Origin: Bradyrhizobium elkanii USDA 76
GTDB taxonomy: Bacteria > Pseudomonadota > Alphaproteobacteria > Rhizobiales > Xanthobacteraceae
Length of the DNA: 64,000 nt
NCBI RefSeq assembly: GCF_023278185.1
Contig: NZ_CP066356.1
Span: 3,898,001-3,962,000, forward strand
Direction of reading: 5' to 3'
Numbering within the stretch: the stretch's first letter is position 1; the number at the start of each line of letters is the position of its first letter. Below the pieces are notes generated by a model. The model was not told the DNA's origin. It did no database searches and was given only the letters and a program-made list of their open reading frames with translations. Positions 50,501 through 58,917 of this stretch are shown one piece after another. The translations under genes were made by a program, and so were the position numbers.

Positions 50501-50947
50501 TTACGCCGGCTGCTTCGCCTTGGCCTCGATCTGGCCGATCGCATCGACCACGGCATCGAAGGTCAGCAAGGTCGAGGCATGGCGGGCCTTGTAGTCGCGC
50601 ACCGGCTCAAGCAGCGCGATATCGGCCCATTTGCCGCCCTGCGGGGGCCGGCCGTTTTCCTTCAGCATCTTGCGGACCGTCTCGCGCAATTCGCGCAACT
50701 CGTCCGCGGTCGAGCCCACCACCTGGCTTGCCATGATCGAGGAGGAGGCCTGGCCGAGCGCACAGGCCTTCACATCATGGGCGAAGTCCGTCACCACGGG
50801 ACCGTCCATCTTGAGGTCGACCTTGACGGTCGAACCGCACAATTTGGAGTGGGCGGTGGCGCTGGCGTCCGGGTCGGCAAGCCGTCCGAGGCGCGGAATA
50901 TTGCCGGCCAACTCGATGATCCGCTTGTTGTAAATGTCGTTCAGCAT
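50501..50947 (-). CDS. IscU/NifU-N-like iron-sulphur scaffold family protein, 148 aa
   Basis: The family builds [2Fe-2S] clusters on three cysteines. Here the first two are present, KLCGSTVKV (C37) and VKACALGQASSSIMASQVVG (C62). The third site, normally His-Cys-Ser, reads RHASTLL, so the Cys is Ala124. The start MLNDIYNKRIIELAG is typical for this branch. It probably differs from a classic scaffold or uses another ligand. No iscS or suf genes are adjacent. It is divergent from folE, 240 bases away. Confidence 0.85.
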   Translation of the reverse strand: MLNDIYNKRIIELAGNIPRLGRLADPDASATAHSKLCGSTVKVDLKMDGPVVTDFAHDVKACALGQASSSIMASQVVGSTADELRELRETVRKMLKENGRPPQGGKWADIALLEPVRDYKARHASTLLTFDAVVDAIGQIEAKAKQPA

Positions 50948-51187
50948 GAGGACAGATGCCTGGTTCCGGCCGTGCCGGGCGCTCTTGGCGGCTGGGTTGC
51001 ACCGCCCTATATATGGGCGGCAACGCCGGAAACATAGCCCGGCCATGCAGCCAGCGCGGCCCACCTCCGCCGCGGCGGTGCTACAATAATGGGACTCAGG
51101 CGCCCGGCGGTCGAACCATCCGCCCCGTCTGCCCGGTGACACATCCGGACCAAGGTCAAATCCGAGGGCCGGTCGAACGGAGAAGAC

Positions 51188-51868
51188 ATGGACGCCTTGA
51201 TCAAATCGATTCGCCCCAACAAGCCGGCCGACGCGAAGCCCGGCGAGCTCGACCCCTCAGAATTCATGACGGCGGCCGTTCGTGCCGATCAGCCGCGCCC
51301 GTCGCGGGCGGAGGCGGAGGACGCCGTCAAGACGCTGCTCGCCTATATCGGCGAGAACACGGGCCGCGAGGGCCTGCTCGACACGCCGCGCCGGGTCGTC
51401 GAGGCCTATGACGAACTTTATCAGGGCTACCACCAGTGCCCGGCCGAGGTGCTGAACCGCACCTTCGGCGAGACCGCCGGCTACGACGATTTCGTCCTCG
51501 TCCGCGACATCGAGTTCACCTCGCAGTGCGAGCATCACATGATGCCGTTCTACGGCAAGGCGCATATTGCCTATACGCCGGTGGAGCGCGTCGTCGGCCT
51601 CTCCAAGCTGGCGCGGCTGACCGACATCTTCGCCCGCCGTCTGCAGACCCAGGAGCATCTCACCGCGCAGGTCGCGGCTGCGATCGACGAGGTGCTGAAG
51701 CCCCGCGGCGTTGCCGTGCTGATCGAGGCGGAGCATACCTGCATGTCGGTGCGCGGCGTTGCCAAGCATGGTGCATCGACCTTCACGAGCCGCTTCACCG
51801 GGATGTTCCGCGACAATCCGGCGGAGCAGCAGCGTTTCCTGTCCCTGGTGCGAGGACCGAACCGGTAA
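51188..51868 (+). CDS. folE: GTP cyclohydrolase I, 226 aa
   Basis: The first step of tetrahydrofolate (and queuosine) synthesis, GTP to dihydroneopterin triphosphate, in the cytoplasm. Zinc and catalytic residues are in [17 protein letters not shown] and [13 protein letters not shown]. The core also has [17 protein letters not shown] and [14 protein letters not shown] dimer helices. ATG 51188 with CGGAGAAG upstream. The N-terminal 45 residues form an extra charged head. hisI follows 28 bases downstream, so the two are likely co-transcribed. Confidence 0.96.
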   Translation: MDALIKSIRPNKPADAKPGELDPSEFMTAAVRADQPRPSRAEAEDAVKTLLAYIGENTGREGLLDTPRRVVEAYDELYQGYHQCPAEVLNRTFGETAGYDDFVLVRDIEFTSQCEHHMMPFYGKAHIAYTPVERVVGLSKLARLTDIFARRLQTQEHLTAQVAAAIDEVLKPRGVAVLIEAEHTCMSVRGVAKHGASTFTSRFTGMFRDNPAEQQRFLSLVRGPNR

Positions 51869-51896
51869 CCTCGCATTTTCCTGAGCGAGGTTTTCC

Positions 51897-52325
51897 GTGT
51901 CCGCAGCGACCCACGATCACGACCGCGAGGAGGGGCTGGCCTTCCAGCCCAAATTCGACGCGGCAGGTCTTGTGACCTGCGTCGCGACCGATGCCGCGAC
52001 CGGCGATGTGCTGATGGTCGCGCACATGAACGACGAAGCCCTGCGCAAGACGATCGCGACCGGCGAAGGCTGGTACTTCAGCCGCTCGCGCAATGCGCTG
52101 TGGCGCAAGGGCGAGAGCTCGGGCCAGACCCAGCGCGTGGTCGAGATCCGGATGGATTGCGATCAGGACGCGGTGTGGATCAAGGTCGAGCAGATCGGCG
52201 CCGCCTGCCACACCGGACGGCGCTCCTGCTTCTATCGGGCGGTGAAGGACGAGGATGGCCATGTCAGCCTGTCCTTTGTCGACGCCGAGCAGCTGTTCGA
52301 TCCGGCGCAGGTCTATCGCAAATAG
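51897..52325 (+). CDS. hisI: phosphoribosyl-AMP cyclohydrolase, 142 aa
   Basis: Step 3 of histidine synthesis, opening the purine ring of PR-AMP. Signatures: [40 protein letters not shown], the metal-binding [14 protein letters not shown] (DxDxD-type cluster) and [11 protein letters not shown] with the zinc cysteines. It is monofunctional, without the HisE pyrophosphatase domain, as usual in alphaproteobacteria. GTG start with GAGG upstream. It sits 28 bases after folE, away from other his genes. Confidence 0.95.
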   Translation: MSAATHDHDREEGLAFQPKFDAAGLVTCVATDAATGDVLMVAHMNDEALRKTIATGEGWYFSRSRNALWRKGESSGQTQRVVEIRMDCDQDAVWIKVEQIGAACHTGRRSCFYRAVKDEDGHVSLSFVDAEQLFDPAQVYRK

Positions 52326-52431
52326 CGTTTTCATCTGAATCAAATGCGACGCGTCGAAGCGTCGCGCTTCGTTGCCCCCCCTTTCGCGATGTGCCTATAA
52401 TTCCCCATCATCGTCGCGCTGGGGGTGAGTT

Positions 52432-53142
52432 GTGGCGCATCGTCTGATACCGCTTGTTGGGTTTCTTGCCTGGGTTGTATTGCCGATCGGTGCAGCGCAA
52501 TCGCAAACAACCGAGCGCGCACCCGACACGATGGCCGCGCGCGTCCTTGCCTGTGCACCTTGTCACGGCGCCGAAGGCGAGGGCACCAGCGACGCCTATT
52601 TCCCGCGGCTGGCCGGCAAGCCGGAGGGCTATCTCTACAACCAGCTCATCGCATTCCGGGATGGACGGCGGAAATATCCGCCGATGAACTATCTGCTGGA
52701 GTTTCAGACCGACGATTACCTGAAGAAGATTGCCGAATATTTCGCCTCGCTCAGGCCGGCATTTCCGCCGCCGGTCCCGCCGGTCGACAGCAAGGAGATT
52801 CTGGCGCGCGGCGAGGAGATCGTGAAGAACGGCGATCCGCAGCACGGCATTCCGCCCTGTTCGGCCTGCCATGGTTCCACATTGGGCGGCATGGAGCCCG
52901 GCATTCCCGGCCTGCTTGGCCTGCGCGCGGCCTATATCAGCGGCCAGCTCGGCGGCTGGCGCTACGGCACGCGGACTGCGTTCGCTCCCGATTGCATGCA
53001 GATCGTCGCGAGCCTGCTGACGGAGGACGACGTGAAGGCGGTGGCAGCCTACCTGTCATCGCGTCCGGCGCCAGCCGATCCATCCTTCGCGCCGCGGGGC
53101 AGCCTTCCGATGCCGCTCAAATGCGGCAGCGAACCGCATTGA
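52432..53142 (+). CDS. dihaem cytochrome c, 236 aa (first gene of the oxidase cluster)
   Basis: A signal peptide (LIPLVGFLAWVVLPIGAAQS) exports it to the periplasm. Two haem c sites are CAPCH (about residue 40) and CSACH (about residue 143), in two class I cytochrome domains. LKCGSEPH ends the protein. GTG 52432 lies behind GGGGGTGAG. It is followed 13 bases later by a triple-haem cytochrome and belongs to the oxidase operon. It probably carries electrons between the bc1 complex or a dehydrogenase and the ba3-type oxidase. Confidence 0.9.
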   Translation: MAHRLIPLVGFLAWVVLPIGAAQSQTTERAPDTMAARVLACAPCHGAEGEGTSDAYFPRLAGKPEGYLYNQLIAFRDGRRKYPPMNYLLEFQTDDYLKKIAEYFASLRPAFPPPVPPVDSKEILARGEEIVKNGDPQHGIPPCSACHGSTLGGMEPGIPGLLGLRAAYISGQLGGWRYGTRTAFAPDCMQIVASLLTEDDVKAVAAYLSSRPAPADPSFAPRGSLPMPLKCGSEPH

Positions 53143-53155
53143 GGGGATCGTGCCG

Positions 53156-54406
53156 ATGTCGCGAACCTTAACAGGACTGCTTGTCGGACTGATGCTGGCA
53201 CTGTCGCCGATTGGGGCATCGGCGCAGCAGAAGGCGGCCGATCCGGCCGTCCTCGCCAAGGGCGAGTATCTCGCACGCGCCGGCGATTGCATCGCCTGCC
53301 ACACCGCGCGCGAAGGCAAGACCTTCGCCGGCGGCCTGCCGATGAAGACGCCATTCGGCACGCTCTACACGTCGAACATCACGCCCGATCCGCAGACCGG
53401 GATCGGCACGTGGACCTCCGATCAGTTCTACCAGATGATGCACAATGGCCGCTTTCCCGATGGCGGCCTGGTCTATCCGGCGATGCCGTTCGCCTCCTAT
53501 ACCAAGGTGACGCGCGAGGACAGCGACGCGATCTACGCCTATTTGCGCACGGTGCCGCCGGTGAGGCAGCTCAACAAGCCGCATGACCTGACATTCCCGT
53601 TCAACAACCGCTCGCTGATCCTCGGATGGCGCACGCTGTTCTTCAGGGAAGGCGAGTTCAAGCCGGATCCGACGAAGTCGGCGGAGTGGAATAGAGGTAA
53701 CTATCTGGTCGAGGGACTGGGTCATTGCGGGATGTGTCACACCCCGATCAATGCGCTCGGCGGCAGCAAGCAGTCGCAGGCCTTCGAGGGCGGCCTGATC
53801 CCGATGCAGAACTGGTACGCGCCGTCGCTGACCTCCAACAAGGAGACGGGGCTCGGCGACTGGACCATCGAGGAGATCGTCGACTATCTGCGCAAGGGCG
53901 TGTCCGCCAAGGGCGCGGTGTACGGGCCGATGGCCGAGGTCGTGTACAACAGCCTGCAATATCTCAATGATGATGATGCGCGCGCGATGGCGGTCTATCT
54001 GAAGGGCCTTGCGCAGGGCGGTCCTCCGGAAAAGGCGTCGACTTCGCTGCCGTCGGCCGAGAGCAGTCTGCTGCTGTCCTTTGGCAAGTCGATCTATGAC
54101 CGCGACTGCGCAAGCTGTCATGGCGCGGTCGGGCAGGGCATGCCGCCGGATTATCCGCCGCTTGCCGGCAATCAGTCGATCCAGATGGTCTCCGCGGTAA
54201 ACCCGATCCGGATGGTGCTCAATGGCGGTTATCCGCCGGGCACGTCAGGCAATCCGATGCCCCACGGCATGCCGCCCTTCGCGCAGAAGCTGTCGGATGA
54301 CGAGGTCGCGGCTGTCGTGACCTACATTCGAACGGCCTGGGGCAATCGCGGCGAGCCGGTGTCGGCGCGGCAGGCCAACGAACTGCGGGCAGCAACGCTG
54401 AACTAA
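53156..54406 (+). CDS. trihaem cytochrome c (alcohol/gluconate dehydrogenase cytochrome type), 416 aa
   Basis: Three CxxCH sites are visible: CIACH (about residue 43), CGMCH (about residue 194) and CASCH (about residue 320). They are arranged as in the cytochrome subunits of membrane alcohol, aldehyde and gluconate dehydrogenases. A signal peptide (LLVGLMLALSPIGASA) precedes. ATG 53156 is preferred to GTG 53150, because the GAGGGG ribosome site is then correctly spaced. No dehydrogenase subunit is encoded nearby, so here it probably serves the oxidase. Confidence 0.9.
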   Translation: MSRTLTGLLVGLMLALSPIGASAQQKAADPAVLAKGEYLARAGDCIACHTAREGKTFAGGLPMKTPFGTLYTSNITPDPQTGIGTWTSDQFYQMMHNGRFPDGGLVYPAMPFASYTKVTREDSDAIYAYLRTVPPVRQLNKPHDLTFPFNNRSLILGWRTLFFREGEFKPDPTKSAEWNRGNYLVEGLGHCGMCHTPINALGGSKQSQAFEGGLIPMQNWYAPSLTSNKETGLGDWTIEEIVDYLRKGVSAKGAVYGPMAEVVYNSLQYLNDDDARAMAVYLKGLAQGGPPEKASTSLPSAESSLLLSFGKSIYDRDCASCHGAVGQGMPPDYPPLAGNQSIQMVSAVNPIRMVLNGGYPPGTSGNPMPHGMPPFAQKLSDDEVAAVVTYIRTAWGNRGEPVSARQANELRAATLN

Positions 54407-54449
54407 AGCATGATCCGGAAAAGTGCGAAGCGGTTTTCCGGATCATGCT
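54407..54449. repeat. rhizobial GATCCGGAAAA hairpin repeat
   Basis: AGCATGATCCGGAAAA (54407-54422) and its exact 16-base complement (54434-54449) surround an 11-base loop. It lies within the oxidase operon, between the trihaem cytochrome gene and the small subunit gene. From memory, similar hairpins are frequent in Hyphomicrobiales intergenic DNA. It may cause differential stability of the two message halves. Confidence 0.75.
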
Positions 54450-54517
54450 CAAACAAAGGAGCTAAAGCGCGATGACTAGTCAATCTCGTCTCGTCGCGCG
54501 TTAGGGGGAGCGCGATC

Positions 54518-54697
54518 ATGATCAACTCGTCTTCGCCGCAACCGCCGGCATCGGGCTCGGAAGACGATGATGTCGAGACCATCGTCCGCGCCGGTCCGGG
54601 TGGCGCGATCGCGGTCGCGGGCGTTGCGACGGCCGTCGTGGTCGGATTGTGGTTTGCATTCTACCTGCTGGTCTTCCTGCCGCGGAGCGTTCCCTGA
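54518..54697 (+). CDS. cytochrome oxidase subunit IIa-like small membrane protein, 59 aa
   Basis: The gene is short enough to be missed by a 60-aa cut-off. ATG 54518 follows AGGGGGAGCGCGATC. The product has an acidic head (SGSEDDDVETIVRAGPGG) and one membrane helix (AVAGVATAVVVGLWFAFYLL, ending FLPRSVP). Its stop overlaps the start of the subunit II gene (TGATG). Single-helix subunit IIa proteins accompany ba3 oxidases, and position, size and topology all match. Sequence identity to known IIa is not claimed. Confidence 0.75.
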   Translation: MINSSSPQPPASGSEDDDVETIVRAGPGGAIAVAGVATAVVVGLWFAFYLLVFLPRSVP

Positions 54698-55260
54698 TGG
54701 CGAGCGAGACCGATCACAGCCTCGGCGAGGCCGTTGCCGCACGGATCGAGCGGCGCTGGGCGACGCTGTCGATCGTCATTGTCGGCGTCCTGGTCGGCAT
54801 GGCGGCCTATATCGGCATCCATCAGGCGACGATGCCGCAGGGCCGGGTCGAAACCGCCGATCCAAAGACGCTGCATCTGTCGGGCGAATTCGTCGAGAGC
54901 AATCTCGGCAGCGAAATGCTGGCCGACGGATCGGTCACCGTGCGCGCGATTGGCCAGCAATATTCCTTCACACCGCAATGCATCGTGGTGCCCGCGGAGA
55001 CTCCGATCACCTTCCGCGCCACCAGCGCCGATGTCGTCCACGGTTTCCTGATCGAGGGCACCAACATCAACACGATGCTGGTGCCGGGCTACGTCACCGA
55101 CCTGCCGGTGCGCTTCAAGGCGCCGGGCGATCACGTGATGCCGTGCCAGGAATTCTGCGGCATCGGCCACCAGGGCATGTGGGGCAAGGTCAAGGTGGTC
55201 GACAAGGCTGCGTTCCGTGACATGGCGGCAGCGAAGCGGAGGCTGACCTGTGTTGATTAA
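54697..55260 (+). CDS. ba3-type cytochrome c oxidase subunit II (CuA), 187 aa
   Basis: The electron-entry subunit. One N-terminal membrane helix (LSIVIVGVLVGMAAYIGIHQ) anchors a cupredoxin domain facing the periplasm. The CuA site is intact: DVVHGFLIEG (His), then PCQEFCGIGHQGMWG, giving two Cys, a Glu backbone ligand, His and Met. The short form (under 200 aa) with a single helix matches ba3 and not aa3 oxidases, which have two helices. The ATG overlaps the preceding stop, and its own stop overlaps subunit I by 11 bases. Confidence 0.93.
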   Translation: MASETDHSLGEAVAARIERRWATLSIVIVGVLVGMAAYIGIHQATMPQGRVETADPKTLHLSGEFVESNLGSEMLADGSVTVRAIGQQYSFTPQCIVVPAETPITFRATSADVVHGFLIEGTNINTMLVPGYVTDLPVRFKAPGDHVMPCQEFCGIGHQGMWGKVKVVDKAAFRDMAAAKRRLTCVD

Positions 55261-56875
55261 CAAGCGGCTGATCGCGGCGCATTTCTGGCTTGCCTTCATC
55301 GTGTTCGGCGTCGCGCTGGTGCTCGGCGCCTGGCAGATGTTCGTGCGCAGCCCGTTGAACGCCTGGCATTTCAATCCCGAGTTCTATTATCGCTCGGTCA
55401 CCGCCCATGGCTCGGCGATGGGATACGTCTTCCCGACGTTGATCGCGATGGGATTCGGCTACGCGATCACCGAAGCCTCGCTCGAGAAAGAGCTGGTTGG
55501 ACGGCGCTGGGCCTGGGTGGGCTTCTTCCTGGTCGCCGTCGGTGCCGTTGTCGCGATGATCCCGGTGTCGCTCGGGCTCGCCTCGGTGCTCTACACCTTC
55601 TATCCGCCGATGGTCGGCAACCCCTTCTATTACATCGGCGTCGTCATGGTCGTGGTCGGCTCATGGATCTGGGTCGCGCTGATGGTGACCAATTTCGTGA
55701 TCTGGAAGCGCGAGAACCCGGGCAAGCCGGTGCCGCTTGCGATGTATGCCAATGTTGCGGGCTCATTGCTCTGGGGCTGGACCGCGGTCGGCGCGGCGCT
55801 GGAGATCCTGTTCCAGATCCTGCCCGTGGCGCTTGGGCTGAAGTCGACGATCGATGCGGGGCTGGCCCGTGTCTTCTTCTCCTGGACGCTGCATGCCATC
55901 GTCTATTTCTGGCTGATCCCGACCTACATCGCCTATTATACGATCTTTCCGCGTGCGATCGGCGGCCGGCTCTTCAGCGACGCGATGGCGCGGATTTCGT
56001 TCATCCTGTTCGTCGTGGTGGCGATGCCGATCGGCGTGCACCATCTGTTTGCCGACCCGCAGGTCGGCGCCGGATTCAAGTTCATGCACTCTGTGTTCAC
56101 CGGCCTCGTCGCGCTGCCGACGCTGCTCACGGTGTTCACGATCTGCGCGTCGGCGGAGATCGCCAGCCGCCTGCGCGGCGGCCGCGGTGCATTTGGCTGG
56201 ATCGGGGCGCTGCCGTGGTCCAATCCGATCATGCTGGCGACGGCGCTGTCGCTGGTCATGCTCGGCTTCGGAGGCGCCGGCGGTCTGATCAACATGAGCT
56301 ATCAGCTCGACGCCACCGTGCACAACACGCAGTGGATCACCGGCCATTTTCACCTGATCTTCGGTGGCGCCATCGTCATCATGTATTTTGCCATCGCCTA
56401 TGATCTGTGGCCGCATCTGACCGACCGGGCGCTGGACAGTTTTGCGCTGATGCGCACGCAGCTCTGGCTGTGGTTCATCGGCATGATCGTGACCACCTTC
56501 CCGTGGCACTATGTCGGTATTCTCGGCATGCCGCGCCGCATGGCCTATTATGACTATGCCAACCCGGCGATCTCGCCGCAGGCCTTGTCGGTCACGATGT
56601 CGGCAATCGGCGGATTCATCCTGTTGCTGTCGGGCCTGCTGTTCCTGCTGGTGTTGATCCGCGGGCAGTTCGGCGCGCGGGGCGAGGCTGGTGCGTACCG
56701 CTTCGCGGTGCCGTTGCACATGCCGGCGCGGATTCCGGTCGCGCTCAACTCGTTCGGCCTGTGGCTCGCATTGATGGTCGGCCTCACCGTGGTGAACTAT
56801 GGTTTCCCGATTGCGCAGCTGATGGCGCTGAACGAGACCAGCGTGCCTGCGGTCTATGTCGGAGCAGGCCGATGA
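55250..56875 (+). CDS. ba3-type cytochrome c oxidase subunit I, 541 aa
   Basis: The catalytic oxygen-reducing proton pump of the inner membrane. Haem and copper ligands: VTAHGSAMGY (low-spin haem His), LHAIVYFWLIPTYIAYY (CuB His and the cross-linked Tyr), GVHHLFADPQVG (CuB His pair) and TGHFHLIFGG (both haem His). Thirteen or so hydrophobic segments and HAIVYFW in place of HPEVY mark it as B-type (ba3). GTG 55250 lies inside the subunit II gene. No subunit III or haem/copper assembly gene is present in the cluster. B-type oxidases often have high oxygen affinity. Confidence 0.94.
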   Translation: MLINKRLIAAHFWLAFIVFGVALVLGAWQMFVRSPLNAWHFNPEFYYRSVTAHGSAMGYVFPTLIAMGFGYAITEASLEKELVGRRWAWVGFFLVAVGAVVAMIPVSLGLASVLYTFYPPMVGNPFYYIGVVMVVVGSWIWVALMVTNFVIWKRENPGKPVPLAMYANVAGSLLWGWTAVGAALEILFQILPVALGLKSTIDAGLARVFFSWTLHAIVYFWLIPTYIAYYTIFPRAIGGRLFSDAMARISFILFVVVAMPIGVHHLFADPQVGAGFKFMHSVFTGLVALPTLLTVFTICASAEIASRLRGGRGAFGWIGALPWSNPIMLATALSLVMLGFGGAGGLINMSYQLDATVHNTQWITGHFHLIFGGAIVIMYFAIAYDLWPHLTDRALDSFALMRTQLWLWFIGMIVTTFPWHYVGILGMPRRMAYYDYANPAISPQALSVTMSAIGGFILLLSGLLFLLVLIRGQFGARGEAGAYRFAVPLHMPARIPVALNSFGLWLALMVGLTVVNYGFPIAQLMALNETSVPAVYVGAGR

Positions 56876-57663
56876 GCGACCAGCCGCTGTTCTCGCTTCG
56901 CAATCCGTGGTTCGGCGCCAGCGTCGGCATCACGGCCGCCATCGCCGTGTTGTCGGCCGTCGCAGGCCTGATCTGGTTGCCGCTGGCGCAACCCAATTTG
57001 AAGCTTGCCGGCGTCTGGGATGCGATCTGCAGCGCGGCCGGCGTTCCGCGTGCCGCCGTGCAGGAGCCCGGCATCAAGCCGGATTTCAAGACGTCGAACG
57101 TCATCATGACGTCGGAGATGCTGACCAAGGTGAATCAGGTCTCGATCGGGCGGGGCGCGACGCTGGCGCAGCGCTGCGCGATCTGCCACGGACCGCAGGG
57201 CGTCAGCGACGCCCATTCACCGAACCTCGCCGGGCAATTTGCCGCGGTGACGTACAAGGAACTGAACGACTTCAAGACCGGCGCGCGGGTCAGCGTGGTG
57301 ATGAGCCCGTTCGCGGCGGCGATGAGCGATCAGGACATGAAGGACGTCGCGGCCTATTACGCCTATCTGCCGCGGGTGCCTTCGAACAATCTGGATACCG
57401 GGCGTCCCGCGCCGGCGATCGTGGTGACGGGCGCCCCGATGCGCAACATCGCGCCTTGCGGCTCCTGCCACGGCGATGTCGACAACAAGGCGGGAAGCCC
57501 CTGGCTCGGCGGCCAGTCGGCGGTCTACATCAAGGCGCAGCTCGAGGCCTTTGCATCCGGGGCCCGCCGCAACGACATCAGTCAGCAGATGCGCAACATC
57601 GCGCGCCAGATGACGGCCGAGGAGATCGACCAGGTCGCGCACTACTACGAGGCCCAGCCCTGA
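56872..57663 (+). CDS. membrane-anchored dihaem cytochrome c, 263 aa
   Basis: An uncleaved N-terminal helix (VGITAAIAVLSAVAGLIWLP) anchors two class I haem domains with CAICH (about residue 103) and CGSCH (about residue 200) in the periplasm. The ATG overlaps the subunit I stop (ATGA), so it is translated together with the oxidase. It is the best candidate for the direct electron donor to CuA. The cluster as a whole encodes seven haem c sites in three cytochromes. Confidence 0.92.
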   Translation: MSDQPLFSLRNPWFGASVGITAAIAVLSAVAGLIWLPLAQPNLKLAGVWDAICSAAGVPRAAVQEPGIKPDFKTSNVIMTSEMLTKVNQVSIGRGATLAQRCAICHGPQGVSDAHSPNLAGQFAAVTYKELNDFKTGARVSVVMSPFAAAMSDQDMKDVAAYYAYLPRVPSNNLDTGRPAPAIVVTGAPMRNIAPCGSCHGDVDNKAGSPWLGGQSAVYIKAQLEAFASGARRNDISQQMRNIARQMTAEEIDQVAHYYEAQP

Positions 57664-57749
57664 GCCATTAACGCGCCATTAACCATAATTACGGCAGGTT
57701 GACGGGACATGGGTGCCGATTGCCGGCACCCGGCAAGGCACCCGGACAG

Positions 57750-58754
57750 ATGGCGGTCGACCTCTTCAATGCGACGGCTTCGGCAGGTGTCGATCCCTCG
57801 CGCCTGAAGGTCGCGAGCTCGATCAAGCAGGCGGCCGCGACCACCGGCACGAGCTTCGAATATCTGCTCACGACCGCGAAGATGGAATCCAATTTCAATC
57901 CGCGGGCCGGCGCCACGACCTCGTCGGCGCATGGACTTTATCAATTCATCGACCAGACCTGGCTCGGCACCGTCAAGGAGGCTGGAAGCCAGCTCGGCTA
58001 CGGCCAGTATGCCGACGCCATCAGCAGGAATTCCGACGGCAGCTATTCGGTCGGCGATCCCTCCGCGCGCGCCGCGGTCATGAAGCTGCGCGACGATCCG
58101 GACGCGGCGTCCTCGATGGCGGCGGTGCTGACGCAGTCCAACAGCTTCAAGCTCACCGGCAAGCTCGGCCGCCGTCCGACCGATGCCGAACTTTACATGG
58201 CCCACTTCATGGGAGTCGGCGGCGCCGGCAAGCTGATCTCGAGCGCCGAGGATAGCCCGAGCGCCAATGCGGCCGCGATGTTTCCGAAGGCGGCGGCCGC
58301 CAACCAGTCGATCTTCTACGACAAGTCGGGCAACGCGCGCAGCGTCAGCCAGGTCTATTCGGTGTTGACCACGCGCTACGCCGCGGCCGCGAACTCCAAG
58401 GACACGCGCACCGCCTTCGCCGCGGCGGGCGGCGACACCATGTCGCCTTACGCGATCGCAAGCGCCGCGCCCACACAAGCGCTGACCATGGACACCGCGT
58501 CCTATCTCTCGACCTTCCCGGACTCCCGGTCGGCGACGCCCGTCGCTGCGACCTCGGCCGTCGCATCGGCGCAGCCGGCACCGGCCTTCCGCTCGCTCTA
58601 CCAGGCCGGCGACCGCTCGGAGCCGATCTCGCCGGCGGTGCAGGAGCTGTGGGGCAATTCCTCCTCGCTGACCGCGTCGGCGACGCCAAAGGTTCGCGCG
58701 CCCGGACGGCTTGACCTGTTCAGCGATCCGAGCGGCACCTACAGCAACGGCTAG
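57750..58754 (+). CDS. lysozyme-fold transglycosylase-like protein, 334 aa
   Basis: A soluble-lytic-transglycosylase-like domain occupies residues about 20-170: SFEYLLTTAKMESNFNPRAG contains the Glu in the position of the SLT catalytic residue, and SSAHGLYQFIDQTWLGTVKE follows. A long Ala/Ser-rich region makes up the rest. ATG 57750 (MAVDLFNATASAG) is chosen. TTG 57699 is an alternative. No signal peptide is apparent, so export might use a flagellar or type III-like route, as for flagellar-rod muramidases. That is conjecture. Confidence 0.78.
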   Translation: MAVDLFNATASAGVDPSRLKVASSIKQAAATTGTSFEYLLTTAKMESNFNPRAGATTSSAHGLYQFIDQTWLGTVKEAGSQLGYGQYADAISRNSDGSYSVGDPSARAAVMKLRDDPDAASSMAAVLTQSNSFKLTGKLGRRPTDAELYMAHFMGVGGAGKLISSAEDSPSANAAAMFPKAAAANQSIFYDKSGNARSVSQVYSVLTTRYAAAANSKDTRTAFAAAGGDTMSPYAIASAAPTQALTMDTASYLSTFPDSRSATPVAATSAVASAQPAPAFRSLYQAGDRSEPISPAVQELWGNSSSLTASATPKVRAPGRLDLFSDPSGTYSNG

Positions 58755-58917
58755 CGCCGCCCTGCCGCGCGCGCGAAGCCGCACGCCGTTGCCGTCTTAA
58801 CGAAACGTCAATAATCCCAAACGTTTATGGTGAACCCTTTATTAAGCGTCATGGTTTATTTTTCCTTGTAGTGGCGTCGTATGCCGATGCCGTTTCGTTG
58901 CGTAAGCCGGCAGGACC

